DNA of 62,352 bases from Clostridia bacterium (GCA_017441705.1 JAFRWU010000070.1:1-62352), one strand, 5' to 3'. Positions 42,315 to 56,071 are shown, numbered from the stretch's first letter. Notes: generated by a model from the sequence alone, not told the origin. Program-made: numbers and translations.

Positions 42315-42908
42315 TCAGTCTCTCAGAAGCTCGTCCAGGTTCTTTTTATATCCTTCCTCGAATTTTGCAAGGAAATACTTCACCTCCGGAAGGGGATTCT
42401 CCTCCAGGGCCTTTCTCGTCTGTTCCTTGGCCGACAGGAATTCCCGGTTCCCGTTTTCGATTTCGCCGAGGCATTTGAAATAGGCCGAAAGCTTGTCGGC
42501 GGCCTTGATGTACCGGTAGGTCCCGGGATCCTTCTCTTCCAGCGAAAGGAGAGGGCGGAAATCTTCCCGGAGCTCCTCCGGCAGCATGGCGATCAGACGT
42601 TCCCGGCTTTCGTCCTCGATCCTGCCGAACACCGCGCGCATTTCCTCGCTCTTATACTTCACCGGCGTCGGCATATCGCCGGTCACGGCCTCGCTGAAAT
42701 CGTGAAAAAGCGCCGAGGAGGCGATGCGGTCGGGATCGAGGTCCTTTCCGTAGACGCGTTTCCCGATCACCGCCAGCGCATAGGCGAGCACCGCCGTCTC
42801 ATAAGAATGCTCGGCCACGTTTTCGGTTTCGCCGGAGCGCATCAGGCTCCATCTCCTGATGTAGCGCAGACGGTTGGTCATGGCAAAAAAGCCGTAGAAT
42901 CTTTCCAT
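42315..42908 (-). CDS. yfbR: 5'-deoxynucleotidase, YfbR-like HD protein
   Basis: The 197-residue HD-domain protein resembles E. coli YfbR, which removes phosphate from deoxynucleoside monophosphates. The HD residues H34, H69, D70 and D137 and the substrate residues E73 and D78 (TGDMPTPVK) are visible, as is the family phrase LMRSGETENVAEHS near 22-35. The ATG at 42908 lies directly after the HAD gene stop, so it is the last gene of the operon that starts upstream. It likely helps balance dNTP pools. Confidence 0.88.
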   Translation of the reverse strand: MERFYGFFAMTNRLRYIRRWSLMRSGETENVAEHSYETAVLAYALAVIGKRVYGKDLDPDRIASSALFHDFSEAVTGDMPTPVKYKSEEMRAVFGRIEDESRERLIAMLPEELREDFRPLLSLEEKDPGTYRYIKAADKLSAYFKCLGEIENGNREFLSAKEQTRKALEENPLPEVKYFLAKFEEGYKKNLDELLRD

Positions 42909-42909
42909 A

Positions 42910-43551
42910 TCATATCCCCCAGTATTCTTTCAGCGCTTCCGGCGTTTCGAAGACCGGATCGCCCAGGGAAAGAAGCCTTTCCCGCGACACGTGTCCCCAG
43001 GAGACCAGAAGGCACTTCGCGCCCATCAGGCGCGCCACCTCGGCGTCGTGGGGCGAATCTCCCACGAACCACAGCGTCTCTTCTTCGTTCCGGTATTTTT
43101 CGGTCCAGTCGCGGGCAAGCCCGCTTTTCCCGTGAGCCAGGATGGTCCCGGTGCCCGAGATCCTTTCAAAGAGATCCGCGATCCCGCGCGATGCCACCTG
43201 CTGGGTCAGTTCCTCCTGGCGGGTGGCGGACAGGATCTCCTGCCGGTATCCGGCCCCGTTCAGCTCTTCGATCAAGCCGACCAGTCCCTCGTGGACCGGG
43301 CAGGAGGCTTCTCCCGCGCCGTAGAGCGCCATGAATTCCTCCGCCAGCACCGGAAAGGGCTCCCGGTCGAAGTCAAAGCCCGCGGTCTTATAATAGTCGG
43401 ATACCGGAAAGGTGAAGATCTCCTTATACTTTGTCCGGCTCACGGGCGGGATCCCGCGCTTGGAAAGCATGTCGTTGAGGACGCCGTTGCAGAGCGCCAG
43501 ATCATCCAAAAGAGTCCCGTTCCAGTCCCAAACGATCCTTTTCCCCGTCAT
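42910..43551 (-). CDS. HAD-superfamily hydrolase with Asn in motif I
   Basis: The 213-residue protein has the HAD fold with a C1 cap, as in phosphoglycolate phosphatases. Motif I reads DWNGT: the nucleophile D9 is present, but the general acid/base Asp two residues later is Asn (N11). Motif II Ser/Thr (SATRQ near 108), the motif III Lys region (HGKSGLAR) and motif IV GDSPHDAEVA near 166 are present. The change occurs in other HAD proteins of this type, so it may be a real subfamily with altered chemistry. Its ATG overlaps the M16 stop by 4 bases. Confidence 0.82.
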   Translation of the reverse strand: MTGKRIVWDWNGTLLDDLALCNGVLNDMLSKRGIPPVSRTKYKEIFTFPVSDYYKTAGFDFDREPFPVLAEEFMALYGAGEASCPVHEGLVGLIEELNGAGYRQEILSATRQEELTQQVASRGIADLFERISGTGTILAHGKSGLARDWTEKYRNEEETLWFVGDSPHDAEVARLMGAKCLLVSWGHVSRERLLSLGDPVFETPEALKEYWGI

Positions 43552-44795
43552 TTTCTGAGAAGCTCCTCGTAATAGTCTTTTTCGCCGATCCGGCCCACCG
43601 CCGCGAAGGAGAGCATCTCCGGCCGCAGGATCTCTCCTGCCGTTTCGCGGATCTCCTCTTCGCTCACCCGGTCGTAAGCCGCAAGCACCTCCTCAAAGGA
43701 GGGAACGGTCCCCCGCTTCAGCTCGTTGCGCGCCATATAGGACGCGCGGGAGCCGGTGGATTCCATGCTCAGAAGCAGGCTCGTCCGGTTTTTCTCCTTG
43801 GCCCTTTCCAGTTCCTCCCGGGAAACGCCTTCCTCACGGATCCGGACGATCTCCCGGACGGCGGTCTCCAGGGCTTTTTTCTCGTTTTCCCTGCTGCAGG
43901 CGGCGTAAACGCCGAAAAGGCCTTCCTTTTCGGTGGAACCGGAGAAGGAATAAATCGCATAGCAGAGCCCTTCCTCGTCCCGCACGCGCCGGAAGAGCCG
44001 GGAGGACGCGCCGCCGCCGAGGATCGCCGAAAGGAGCGCCGCGGCGTACCGTCTTTCATCCTCCTGCCCGAAGCCCTTCCAGAGAAGGCCGATATGATTC
44101 TGCTCGTATTTTTTCTTTTTCAGAAACACGCCGGGGACGTAGACCGCTTCCCGCACGGCGCTGCGTTTTCCGCAGGGCAGAGCCGAAAGCTTTTCCGCCA
44201 GAAGATCGACCGCCGCCCGGTCAAAATTCCCCGAAAGGGCGGCCACTGCGTTCGCTCCGGTATAGTGGCTATGCATGTAGGAAAGAAGCGCTTCCCGGTC
44301 AAGCCTCCGGAGGGAGCGGACGGTGCCGAGGATCGGCCTTCCGAGAGAAGACGAGGGGTATACGATCTCCGAAAGCTTTTCGGTGGCCAGATCCTCCGGA
44401 TCGTCCTCGTACATGCCGATCTCCTCTTCGATGACGCCCCGCTCGTTTTCCAGATCGGCGGGATCGAAAAGCGAGGAAAAGAGCATCTCGCTGACCAGCT
44501 CCACCGCATCGGTCATCCGGTCGGAAAGCGCGCGCACGTAAAACGACGTGATCTCTTTCGTGGTATAGGCGTTGGAATGCCCGCCCAGAAGATCCAGCGC
44601 CTCCGAAAGCGCCGCGCAGTCGTGCTTCGCCGTGCCCTTGAAAAGCATGTGCTCGATGAAATGGGAGGCGCCGGAAAGCGCCGCGGTCTCGTGACGCGAG
44701 CCGGTCCCGATCCAGACGCCGAAGGTGGCGCTTTTCAGAAAGTCGGTCCTTTCGGTAAGGATCCGCGCGCCGTTCGGAAGCGTGATTTTTTCCAT
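43548..44795 (-). CDS. M16-family zinc peptidase
   Basis: The 415-residue protein is a pitrilysin-type metallopeptidase. The inverted zinc motif HFIEH is at residues 45-49 (H45, E48, H49) with the third ligand in ENERGVIEEEIGMYEDDP near 115-132. Both halves of an M16B subunit are present, including the C-terminal R/Y pair region. In B. subtilis such proteins are PqqL/MlpA-like; substrates are unknown. It follows the cysteine desulfurase by 28 bases and overlaps the HAD gene. Confidence 0.88.
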   Translation of the reverse strand: MEKITLPNGARILTERTDFLKSATFGVWIGTGSRHETAALSGASHFIEHMLFKGTAKHDCAALSEALDLLGGHSNAYTTKEITSFYVRALSDRMTDAVELVSEMLFSSLFDPADLENERGVIEEEIGMYEDDPEDLATEKLSEIVYPSSSLGRPILGTVRSLRRLDREALLSYMHSHYTGANAVAALSGNFDRAAVDLLAEKLSALPCGKRSAVREAVYVPGVFLKKKKYEQNHIGLLWKGFGQEDERRYAAALLSAILGGGASSRLFRRVRDEEGLCYAIYSFSGSTEKEGLFGVYAACSRENEKKALETAVREIVRIREEGVSREELERAKEKNRTSLLLSMESTGSRASYMARNELKRGTVPSFEEVLAAYDRVSEEEIRETAGEILRPEMLSFAAVGRIGEKDYYEELLRK

Positions 44796-44823
44796 ATATC
44801 CCTTTCCGGAATGATTTCCTTCT

Positions 44824-45969
44824 TTATTCGCTCTCTTTTGCGAGAAGCCCGACCGCCCGCGGGATCCGCTCCCCGAGAAGCCGGACGTCCTCTTCTCCGG
44901 CGTCCCAGCCGAGGCTTATCCTGAGCGCGCCGCCGCCTCTGTATCCGAGCGTCCGGAGCACGCCGCTTTCGCTTTTTTCCCCGCCGCTGCAGGCGGCGCC
45001 CGCGGCGGCGTCCACGCCGAGAAGGTCCAGCGCCTGGACCAGAGCCGCGCCGTCGATCCCCGGGAAATAGTAGCTTGCGAATCCCGGAAGGCGTTTTTTC
45101 TCGTCCTGCGGTCCCGTCTTTGCCGCGCCCGGAAGCGAAAGGATCCTCCGATCCAGCGCTCTGACCGCCTCCCGGAGGCGCTTTTCTTCGCTTTTCCGGA
45201 TCTTCTCCGCGTGATCGAGGGCCGCGGCCATGGCCGCGATCCCCGGAAGGTTCTCCGTGCCGGGACGAAGGCCGTTCTCCTGTTTCCCTCCGCCGAAGGG
45301 CGAAAGGAAAGGGGTCCCGCGCCGGATATAAAGGAATCCCGCGCCCTTGATCCCGCCGAATTTGTGGGCCGACGCCGAAAGAAGCGACGCTCCGCTCTTT
45401 TTGACGTCGGTTTTCAGATGCCCGACGCTCTGTACGGCGTCGGTGTGGAAAAGGATCCCCTTTTCCCGGAGTCTTTCGCCGATCACTTCCGCCGGCTCGA
45501 GCGCGCCGACCTCGTTCTGCGCGCTCATCAGGGTCACGAGCCCCGCGTCGGGCGGAAGCGCGGAAAAAACCCTTTCGGGATCGTAAAGGCCGTCCCGGCC
45601 GGGATCGAGAAAGACGATCCGGAAGCCGGCCGCCCGGAGCTTTTCCAGGGGCTTGAGGACCGAGGCGTGCTCGATCCTTCCCGCGGCGATGCATCTCTTT
45701 TCCGGAGGGAGCGCAGCCGCGGCGCCGTAAAGGGCCAGGTTGTTCGCTTCGGTGCCGCCGGAGGTGAAGAAGATCTCGTCCGGTCCGGCGCCGACGGCTT
45801 CCGCGATCAGGGCGCGCGAGGATTCCAGGATCCTTCTCGCGCGCCCCGCGTTTTCATATGCTGCCGAGGGATTGGCGTAAACCGCAAAGGCCTCCCGCGC
45901 GGCGTCGATCGCCGCGGGGAAGGGGTGGGCGGAGGCCGCGCTGTCGGCGTAAACCCGTTTTTCCGTCAC
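44824..45969 (-). CDS. Cysteine desulfurase (NifS/IscS-like)
   Basis: The 381-residue PLP enzyme takes sulfur from cysteine. The PLP lysine is K203 in SASAHKFGGIKG, the ring-stacking histidine H101 and D177 (HTDAVQ) are present, and the mobile-loop cysteine is in AACSGG near residue 326. The start is GTG at 45969. No scaffold protein or thiI is next to it, so the sulfur acceptor is not known; a tRNA thiolation or Fe-S role is possible. The N-terminus (YADSAASAHP) departs from the usual YLDNAATT pattern, marking it as a divergent subgroup. Confidence 0.87.
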   Translation of the reverse strand: MTEKRVYADSAASAHPFPAAIDAAREAFAVYANPSAAYENAGRARRILESSRALIAEAVGAGPDEIFFTSGGTEANNLALYGAAAALPPEKRCIAAGRIEHASVLKPLEKLRAAGFRIVFLDPGRDGLYDPERVFSALPPDAGLVTLMSAQNEVGALEPAEVIGERLREKGILFHTDAVQSVGHLKTDVKKSGASLLSASAHKFGGIKGAGFLYIRRGTPFLSPFGGGKQENGLRPGTENLPGIAAMAAALDHAEKIRKSEEKRLREAVRALDRRILSLPGAAKTGPQDEKKRLPGFASYYFPGIDGAALVQALDLLGVDAAAGAACSGGEKSESGVLRTLGYRGGGALRISLGWDAGEEDVRLLGERIPRAVGLLAKESE

Positions 45970-45973
45970 GCGA

Positions 45974-46426
45974 TCATCCCTTCTCCCGGTATTCTCTGCT
46001 CTTTTCCACCGCCATTTCGTCGCAGCGGTTGTTCATGGGGTTTTCGGCGTGTCCCTTCACCCAGTGAAAGGTCACCTTGTGGATCTCGCACAGGGAAAGG
46101 AGCCTTTCCCAGAGCTCCGGGTTTTTCGCCGGATCCTTTTTGGTGCGCATCCAGCCGTTCGCCCGCCATTTATCGGCCCATCCGAGGGTCATGGCGTCGG
46201 CGACGTAGCGGGAGTCGGTGAAAATCCTCACCTCGCAGGGGCGTTTCAGGAGTGAGAGCGCTTCGATCACGCCGAGAAGCTCCATCCGGTTGTTGGTGGT
46301 TTCGGCTTCTCCTCCCGCGATCTCCCGGGTCTTTCCGGTGGCGTCGTCGGTCAGGATGGCGCCGTAGCCGCCCGGTCCGGGATTCCCGGAGCAGGCGCCG
46401 TCGGTGTAGATGGTGACGCGCCGCAC
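45974..46426 (-). CDS. rnhA: Ribonuclease HI
   Basis: The 150-residue enzyme cuts RNA in RNA-DNA hybrids. Catalytic residues fit RNase HI: D9 in YTDGACSGNPGPGG, the Glu of NRMELLGVIEAL near 48, the Asp of TDSRYV near 70, His in VKGHAENPMNN near 124 and the final Asp in CDEMA near 134. It starts with GTG three bases after the gyrA stop, so it is probably coupled to gyrA. Complete basic protrusion (WRANGWM) is present as in E. coli type. Confidence 0.94.
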   Translation of the reverse strand: MRRVTIYTDGACSGNPGPGGYGAILTDDATGKTREIAGGEAETTNNRMELLGVIEALSLLKRPCEVRIFTDSRYVADAMTLGWADKWRANGWMRTKKDPAKNPELWERLLSLCEIHKVTFHWVKGHAENPMNNRCDEMAVEKSREYREKG

Positions 46427-46429
46427 GGC

Positions 46430-49003
<2,574 letters not shown>

Positions 49004-49018
49004 TTCGCTTTTCTCCTC

Positions 49019-51292
<2,274 letters not shown>

Positions 51293-51308
<16 letters not shown>

Positions 51309-52420
51309 GACCGTTCCTCCTCTCGCACGATTTTTCCTTCCCGCAGCTCGAAGACCTTTCCTTCCCGGACCGCCGACAGCGGAGCCTCGTCGCAGCAGGT
51401 GATGAACACCTGTCCTCCCTCCACGTGATTCAGGATGAATCTCTGTCTTTTGGGGTCCAGCTCGGAGAGCACGTCGTCCAGAAGGAGGACCGGCAGGGAA
51501 GAGGTCCCTTTTTTCAGAAGTTCTCTTTCGGCGAGCTTCAGGGAGAGAGCGATGCTCCTCATCTGTCCCTGGGAGGCGTAGGTGCGGGCGGAAAAGGAAT
51601 TGAGATCGATCTGCACGTCGTCCTTGTGGATCCCGGAAAGACAGGCCTCGGTCTCAAATTCGCTTTCCATCAGAGAGGAGAGCCTTTCATAGAGAAGCGT
51701 TTCGTTTTCCTTCGCGCTCTTTTGGGGATCGGCGACGGAGACCGTCCGGTAGAGAAGAGAGAGCTCCTCTTTTTCACCCGACAGGGAGGAGAGAAGCGGA
51801 GAGGCTTCTTTTTCGAGCTTGTCCAGATAGGCGGCTCTTTCCAGGAGGATCTGGCTTCCGTGGCGTGCAAGATCGGCGTTGTAGGCGTCCAGGAGCATTT
51901 CGTTCTCGGGAGTCCTTCCCCGCTTGAGAAGCGCCCTTTTCATCCTGAGCGTCCGGTTGTAGCGGGCCAGGGTTTCCAGATACAGGGGCTTCATCTGACA
52001 GAGCGGAAGATCCAGAAGACGCCTTCTTTCGCTTCCTCCCGCCTTGATCAGATCGAGATCGTCCGGCGTGAAAAGCACCACCGGAAGAAGCCCTACCACC
52101 TCGGCGCTGCGTTTGACGGGGATGTCGTTTTTCAGGACTCTCTTTCTTTCGTTCCTCCGGAGAGTCACCTCCATCACGAAATCCCTCTGTCCGTTGTGGA
52201 AGCTCTCCCGGAGAAAGGCCGATCCTGCGTCGTGACGGATCATGGGATCGTCCTTGGCCGTGCGGAAGGATTTCATGGCCGAAAGATAAAAGATCGCTTC
52301 GATCAGATTGGTCTTTCCCTGGGCGTTTTCCCCGGTGATCACGTTGACCGAAGGGGAAAATGCGCAGGAGAGAGAGGTGAAATTGCGGAAATTTTCCAGT
52401 TCGGCCGCAAGGATCGGCAT
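51293..52420 (-). CDS. recF: DNA replication and repair protein RecF
   Basis: The 375-residue SMC-like ATPase helps load RecA at gapped DNA. Walker A GENAQGKTN is at residues 30-38, the signature region YASQGQMRSIALSLKLAE near 276-293 and Walker B LLLDDVLSELD near 307-317. It lies 31 bases after dnaN. The short S4-domain gene (yaaA) found between dnaN and recF in Bacillus is absent. Its last codons overlap remB. Confidence 0.95.
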
Positions 52421-52451
52421 AGGTCCTTTTTCCTTTCAGGCGTTTCGGAAA

Positions 52452-53564
52452 TCAGTTTTTGAGTCTCACCGGCATGATGATCTGGAGGTAACTGTCGTTT
52501 CCTTCGGGGATCACCACGCAGGGAAGGACGGAGGAGGAGAGCTCCAGGATGATGTTTTCTTCATCCACGGCCTTGATGGCGTCCTGGAAGATGCGGCTGT
52601 TGAAGCCGATTTCGAATTTGTCGTAGGAGGAATCCAGAAGAATCTCGTCGCTGGCGTTGCCGAGGGTGGAGGAGCAGGAAAGACGGGCCGCGTTTCCGGA
52701 GAGGGTGAAGCGGATATGGTTCCTGAGGCGTTCGTTGATGATCAGAGAGACGCGCTCCGCTGCGTCGGAAAGCCTTTTCTTGGAGAAAGCGACGACGATG
52801 CTTCCCTTCTTGGGAATAAACGAAGCGTAGTCGTAGTATTTGCCCTCCAGCAGACGGGAAATGACGGTGGTTTCGGCAAGCCGGAAGCAGATCTTTTTTT
52901 CGGAAAGGAAGACGCTGACCGTTTCGTCGGTGTCGCCGAGGATCTTTTCCAGTTCCCGCGCGGTGTTTCCGGGAAGGATGAAATCGAAATCGCGCGTTCC
53001 GCCTTCGAAGCTGAGGATGTTTTCCTTCCGGAGAGCCATGCGGTAGTTGTCGATGGCGACGATGTTCAGGATCCCTTTCTTGACGTCGAAATAGAGGCCG
53101 GTCAGGATGGGTTTGATATCGGTCTGCGCCACGGCGAAGATCGTCTTGTCGATCATGTTCTTGAGAAGGCCCTGCGGGATCGAGAAGGAGGTGTCTCCTT
53201 CGATCTCCGGAAGGTCGGGAAATTCGGAGGGATCGATCAAAGGAATGGAAAATTCCACAGGACCGCACTGGATGCGGCAGACGCTGTCGCTCTCGCTCTG
53301 AAAGATCACGTCCTCGTCGGGGAGCTTGTGGATGATATCGGAAAAGAGACGGGCGCTGACGACGGTGCGGCCTTCCTCCTCCACCGAGGCGCCGCAGTGG
53401 GTGACGATGCCGATCTCCAGATTGTAGCTTGTCAGGGTCAGCCCGTCTTCGCGGCAGTCGATCAGGATGCCTTCCAGAGCGGGGATGGCGTTTTTGGAGG
53501 AAACGGCACGGGAAGCGATGCCGATGGCGTCGGAAAGAACGGCTTTCTGAGATACGAACTTCAT
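52452..53564 (-). CDS. dnaN: DNA polymerase III beta sliding clamp
   Basis: The 370-residue clamp has three repeated domains (about 1-118, 127-243, 245-370) and ends in the typical YLQIIMPVRL. Two in-frame ATGs exist. The one at 53564 is 10 bases after AAAGGAG and gives the family start MKF; the upstream one at 53573 has only one base of spacing. It is the second gene after dnaA and lies across the probable origin from it. Confidence 0.96.
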   Translation of the reverse strand: MKFVSQKAVLSDAIGIASRAVSSKNAIPALEGILIDCREDGLTLTSYNLEIGIVTHCGASVEEEGRTVVSARLFSDIIHKLPDEDVIFQSESDSVCRIQCGPVEFSIPLIDPSEFPDLPEIEGDTSFSIPQGLLKNMIDKTIFAVAQTDIKPILTGLYFDVKKGILNIVAIDNYRMALRKENILSFEGGTRDFDFILPGNTARELEKILGDTDETVSVFLSEKKICFRLAETTVISRLLEGKYYDYASFIPKKGSIVVAFSKKRLSDAAERVSLIINERLRNHIRFTLSGNAARLSCSSTLGNASDEILLDSSYDKFEIGFNSRIFQDAIKAVDEENIILELSSSVLPCVVIPEGNDSYLQIIMPVRLKN

Positions 53565-53573
53565 GTCATTCAT

Positions 53574-53815
53574 TCTCCTTTGAAGAGTGTTATGGAAGTG
53601 TTATGGAAAAGAATATGTTTTCTTTCTTTTTTGTTGTGACAGTAGAGGACGGGAAAATGTGGAAAACGGGGACGAGCCTTTTTGCCGTGCGGGTTCCGGA
53701 GTTTTCCTCCTCTGTTGAAAAGAAGAAAAGGAAAAAAGTTGAAGGGCGCGGGAAGAAAAAATTTCCACATACGGGTTTCAACAGGGGGAAAAGACGCTGT
53801 GGAACTGTGGATAAC
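53574..53815. other. Probable replication origin between dnaA and dnaN
   Basis: The 242-base gap holds a perfect DnaA box TGTGGATAA (53806-53814), TGTGGAAAA (53658-53666, 8 of 9), ATTTCCACA (53761-53769, 7 of 9), and TGTGGAACT (53798-53806, 6 of 9). An AT-rich stretch lies at 53609-53640 (the likely unwinding element). Between the 8-of-9 box and the AT-rich stretch is CTACTGTCAC on the minus strand, which may be a DnaA-trio-like sequence. A tandem 11-mer lies at 53587-53608. The arrangement box, spacer, trio, AT-rich resembles the basal unwinding system of Firmicutes. Confidence 0.7.
53587..53608. repeat. Tandem 11-bp repeat next to dnaN
   Basis: GTGTTATGGAA occurs twice in direct tandem (53587-53597 and 53598-53608), in the gap just upstream of the dnaN ribosome site. 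It is not a DnaA box. Confidence 0.7.
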
Positions 53816-55117
53816 TTATCCCTTGTCGGAGATATTGGCCGAAAGGTCCTTGATCAGGGTCTTGAAGTCGGGATCCTTGGCCATGCGGTCCTCCACCTTG
53901 CGGATCGCGTTCATGACGGTCGTATGATCCTTGCCGAATTCCCGTCCGATTTCGGGAAGAGAAAGACCGGTCTTTTCCCGGATCACGTACATGGCCACCT
54001 GGCGGGGGACAAGCGCCTCCTTGCGCCGGGAGACCGAGCGGATCACGTCGGGCTCGATGCCGTAATACTTGGCGATCTCGGTGATGATCAGGGAGGGGGT
54101 CATCATGATCTCCGGGTTGTCCCGGAGGACCGCCTTGATGGCGTCGGAAACCATGTCGATGTCGATAGGCTGGTGAAGAAGATTCTGCTTGGCCATCAGC
54201 ATTTTGACTGTGCCTTCGATCTGGCGGATGTTGGCCTTGATGGAGCTGGCGATATACTGGCAGAAGGGTTCGGCCAGTTCGAGGCCCATCAGATCGGCCT
54301 TGTTCTGGATGATGGCCATTCTGGTTTCGTAGTCGGGCGGCTGGATGTCGGCGAGGAGGCCGGCCTCGAACCGGGAGCGGATCCGGTTTTCCAGGGTATA
54401 CATCTCCTTCGGGGGCCGGTCGGCGGTGACCACCATCTGGATCTTGCCCTTATAGAGCTCGTCGAAGGTGTAGAAGAATTCCTCCTCGGTCTGCTTCTTG
54501 CCGGCGATAAACTGGATATCGTCGATGAGGAGCAGGTCGGCCTGCCGGTATTTGACGCGGAATTCCTCCATTTTCTGGGCGCGGATGGCGGCGATCAGAT
54601 CGTGGGTGAAATCCTCGCCGGTGATGTAGACGATCTTCGCGCCGGGCATGTTCTTGCGGATCACGTTGGAGATGGCGCGCAGAAGATGGGTCTTTCCCAG
54701 TCCGGAATCTCCGTAGATGTAAAGAGGGTTATACTGATGCGCCGGCTTTTCGGCCACGGCCATGGCAGCCGCGTAGGCGAAGCGATTGGAAGGGCCGACC
54801 ACGAATCTTTCAAAGGTGAATTCGTCGAAAACGTCTTCGGAGGATTCCCCCGCGCTCATGGCGGCGGCTTCCTCCTCGGTCAGGATCACGGCGTTCACCT
54901 CGGAGGAAAACATGTCGAAAAGCCGCTCCTCCAGCATGGTCTTGTAACGGGTCTCGATCATCTGCTTGGAGAAGAGGTTGGGCACCGCTATGTAAAAGGA
55001 ATTCTGCTGAAACGCCACGGCCCGGGCGTCGGCGAACCAGGTGCTGATGGTCGTCTTGGAAAGGTCCTTTTCCAGGAGCTTCAGAAGATTGTTCAAAACG
55101 TCCTGTGCTGAATTCAA
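53816..55117 (-). CDS. dnaA: Chromosomal replication initiator DnaA
   Basis: The 433-residue initiator has domain I (1-~80), a short linker, the AAA+ domain with Walker A GDSGLGKTH near 136-144 and Walker B LLLIDDIQFI near 195-204, and domain IV with the DnaA signature GKDHTTVMNAIRKVE near 399-413. The start codon is TTG at 55117 with GAGGAAG upstream. Its leader contains overlapping inverted repeats (55151-55179), and a promoter is at 55203-55231. The gene ends at the perfect DnaA box. Confidence 0.97.
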   Translation of the reverse strand: MNSAQDVLNNLLKLLEKDLSKTTISTWFADARAVAFQQNSFYIAVPNLFSKQMIETRYKTMLEERLFDMFSSEVNAVILTEEEAAAMSAGESSEDVFDEFTFERFVVGPSNRFAYAAAMAVAEKPAHQYNPLYIYGDSGLGKTHLLRAISNVIRKNMPGAKIVYITGEDFTHDLIAAIRAQKMEEFRVKYRQADLLLIDDIQFIAGKKQTEEEFFYTFDELYKGKIQMVVTADRPPKEMYTLENRIRSRFEAGLLADIQPPDYETRMAIIQNKADLMGLELAEPFCQYIASSIKANIRQIEGTVKMLMAKQNLLHQPIDIDMVSDAIKAVLRDNPEIMMTPSLIITEIAKYYGIEPDVIRSVSRRKEALVPRQVAMYVIREKTGLSLPEIGREFGKDHTTVMNAIRKVEDRMAKDPDFKTLIKDLSANISDKG

Positions 55118-55150
55118 AATCGCTTCCTCATTTCCGGCGTGAATTTCGTT

Positions 55151-55179
55151 CGGGAAAAGCCTTTTCCCGCGCGGGAAAA
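55151..55179 (-). promoter_or_regulatory. Overlapping inverted repeats in the dnaA leader
   Basis: CGGGAAAAG (55151-55159) pairs with CTTTTCCCG (55161-55169), and the 18-bp perfect palindrome TTTTCCCGCGCGGGAAAA (55162-55179) uses the same middle arm. Only one of the two can form at a time. They lie in the leader before the TTG start, so they may be a repressor site or an RNA switch. Confidence 0.55.
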
Positions 55180-55202
55180 ATCAAAAGACATACTATATAA
55201 AT

Positions 55203-55231
55203 ATAATACCACAAAACCGGGAAAAAGGCAA
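55203..55231 (-). promoter_or_regulatory. Predicted dnaA promoter
   Basis: On the minus strand TTGCCT (55231-55226), a 17-bp spacer ending in TGG, and TATTAT (55208-55203). Confidence 0.65.
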
Positions 55232-55450
55232 GCGGAAGATTCGCGCTCTTCACGCTTCGCGGAGGCTTTTTCGGGGGCGGAAAAGGAGAAAAAACAGACG
55301 GGGAAACGCGGATGCCGCGAGGATCCTTCCGGCTTTCCCGCGGTGGGGAGGCCCGGGAAAAAAGAGGGACTCCGCCGGCGGGAGAAAAAGCGCCCGCGCG
55401 CCGTTTCCCTCCGGACGGCGTTTCCGGTTCTCTTTTTTGCGAAAAAAATC

Positions 55451-55480
55451 TTGACAAGCAAGGATCCTTTACGATATAAT
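55451..55480 (+). promoter_or_regulatory. Promoter of rpmH
   Basis: Perfect TTGACA and perfect TATAAT separated by 18 bp, about 85 bases before the rpmH start. Confidence 0.88.
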
Positions 55481-55565
55481 AGCTTTTGCGTCACTCCAAG
55501 GGGGCATTCTGCTCTTTTCCCGGAGAAGGAGCGGCCCCATCTTCAAAACCGAAAGGATGATCGTC

Positions 55566-55703
55566 ATGTTCAGAACCTACCAGCCCAAGAAAAAGCAGCG
55601 CAACAAGGAATGCGGCTTCCGCAAGAGAATGAAGACCTCCAACGGCCGCAAGGTCCTCGCCCGCAGAAGACTGAAGGGAAGATATCAGCTGACCAGAGTC
55701 TGA
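55566..55703 (+). CDS. rpmH: 50S ribosomal protein L34
   Basis: The 45-residue basic protein reads [11 protein letters not shown] at the start and [20 protein letters not shown] in the middle, the L34 signature. GAAAGGATG precedes the ATG. It is the first gene rightward from the origin and lies 29 bases before rnpA, the conserved pairing. Confidence 0.97.
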   Translation: MFRTYQPKKKQRNKECGFRKRMKTSNGRKVLARRRLKGRYQLTRV

Positions 55704-55732
55704 TTTTTTCCTTTGCAGCGAAGAAAAAAGGC

Positions 55733-56071
55733 ATGAAATATACCGTCGTCCTGAAGAACAGTCAGGATTTCAGAAAACTGTACCGCAGGGGAAAGACCGC
55801 CGCGCATCCGGTGATGGCGGTCTACTGCCGCGGAAACGGCAGGAAAGAAAACCGCGTCGGCGTCACCGTCAGCAGAAAGCTGGGGAACGCCGTCTGGCGG
55901 AACCGGGTCAAACGCCGCCTTCGCGCGGTGTACCGGCTGAATGAAGAAAAAATCCTCCCCGGACGGGATCTCATTCTGATCGGCCGCAGAGCCGCCCACG
56001 ACGCAAGCTTTCCGGAGCTGGAGAAAGCGTTTCTCGCGCTTTCGGAAAAGCTGGGGATGATTAGGGAATGA
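55733..56071 (+). CDS. rnpA: Ribonuclease P protein component
   Basis: The 112-residue protein is the protein part of RNase P, which matures tRNA 5' ends. The signature [13 protein letters not shown] is near residues 56-68 and [12 protein letters not shown] precedes it. The ATG at 55733 follows an A-rich region with AAGG close to it; upstream in-frame codons belong to the rpmH tail. Its stop overlaps yidD by 4 bases. Confidence 0.94.
   Translation: MKYTVVLKNSQDFRKLYRRGKTAAHPVMAVYCRGNGRKENRVGVTVSRKLGNAVWRNRVKRRLRAVYRLNEEKILPGRDLILIGRRAAHDASFPELEKAFLALSEKLGMIRE

Larger units (their letters stand above)
55118..55565. other. Intergenic region between dnaA and rpmH
   Basis: These 448 bases hold the dnaA promoter (minus, 55203-55231), its structured leader (55151-55179), and the rpmH promoter (plus, 55451-55480). 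The middle (about 55240-55440) is GC-rich and purine-skewed without a gene. No perfect DnaA box is seen here. Confidence 0.6.
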
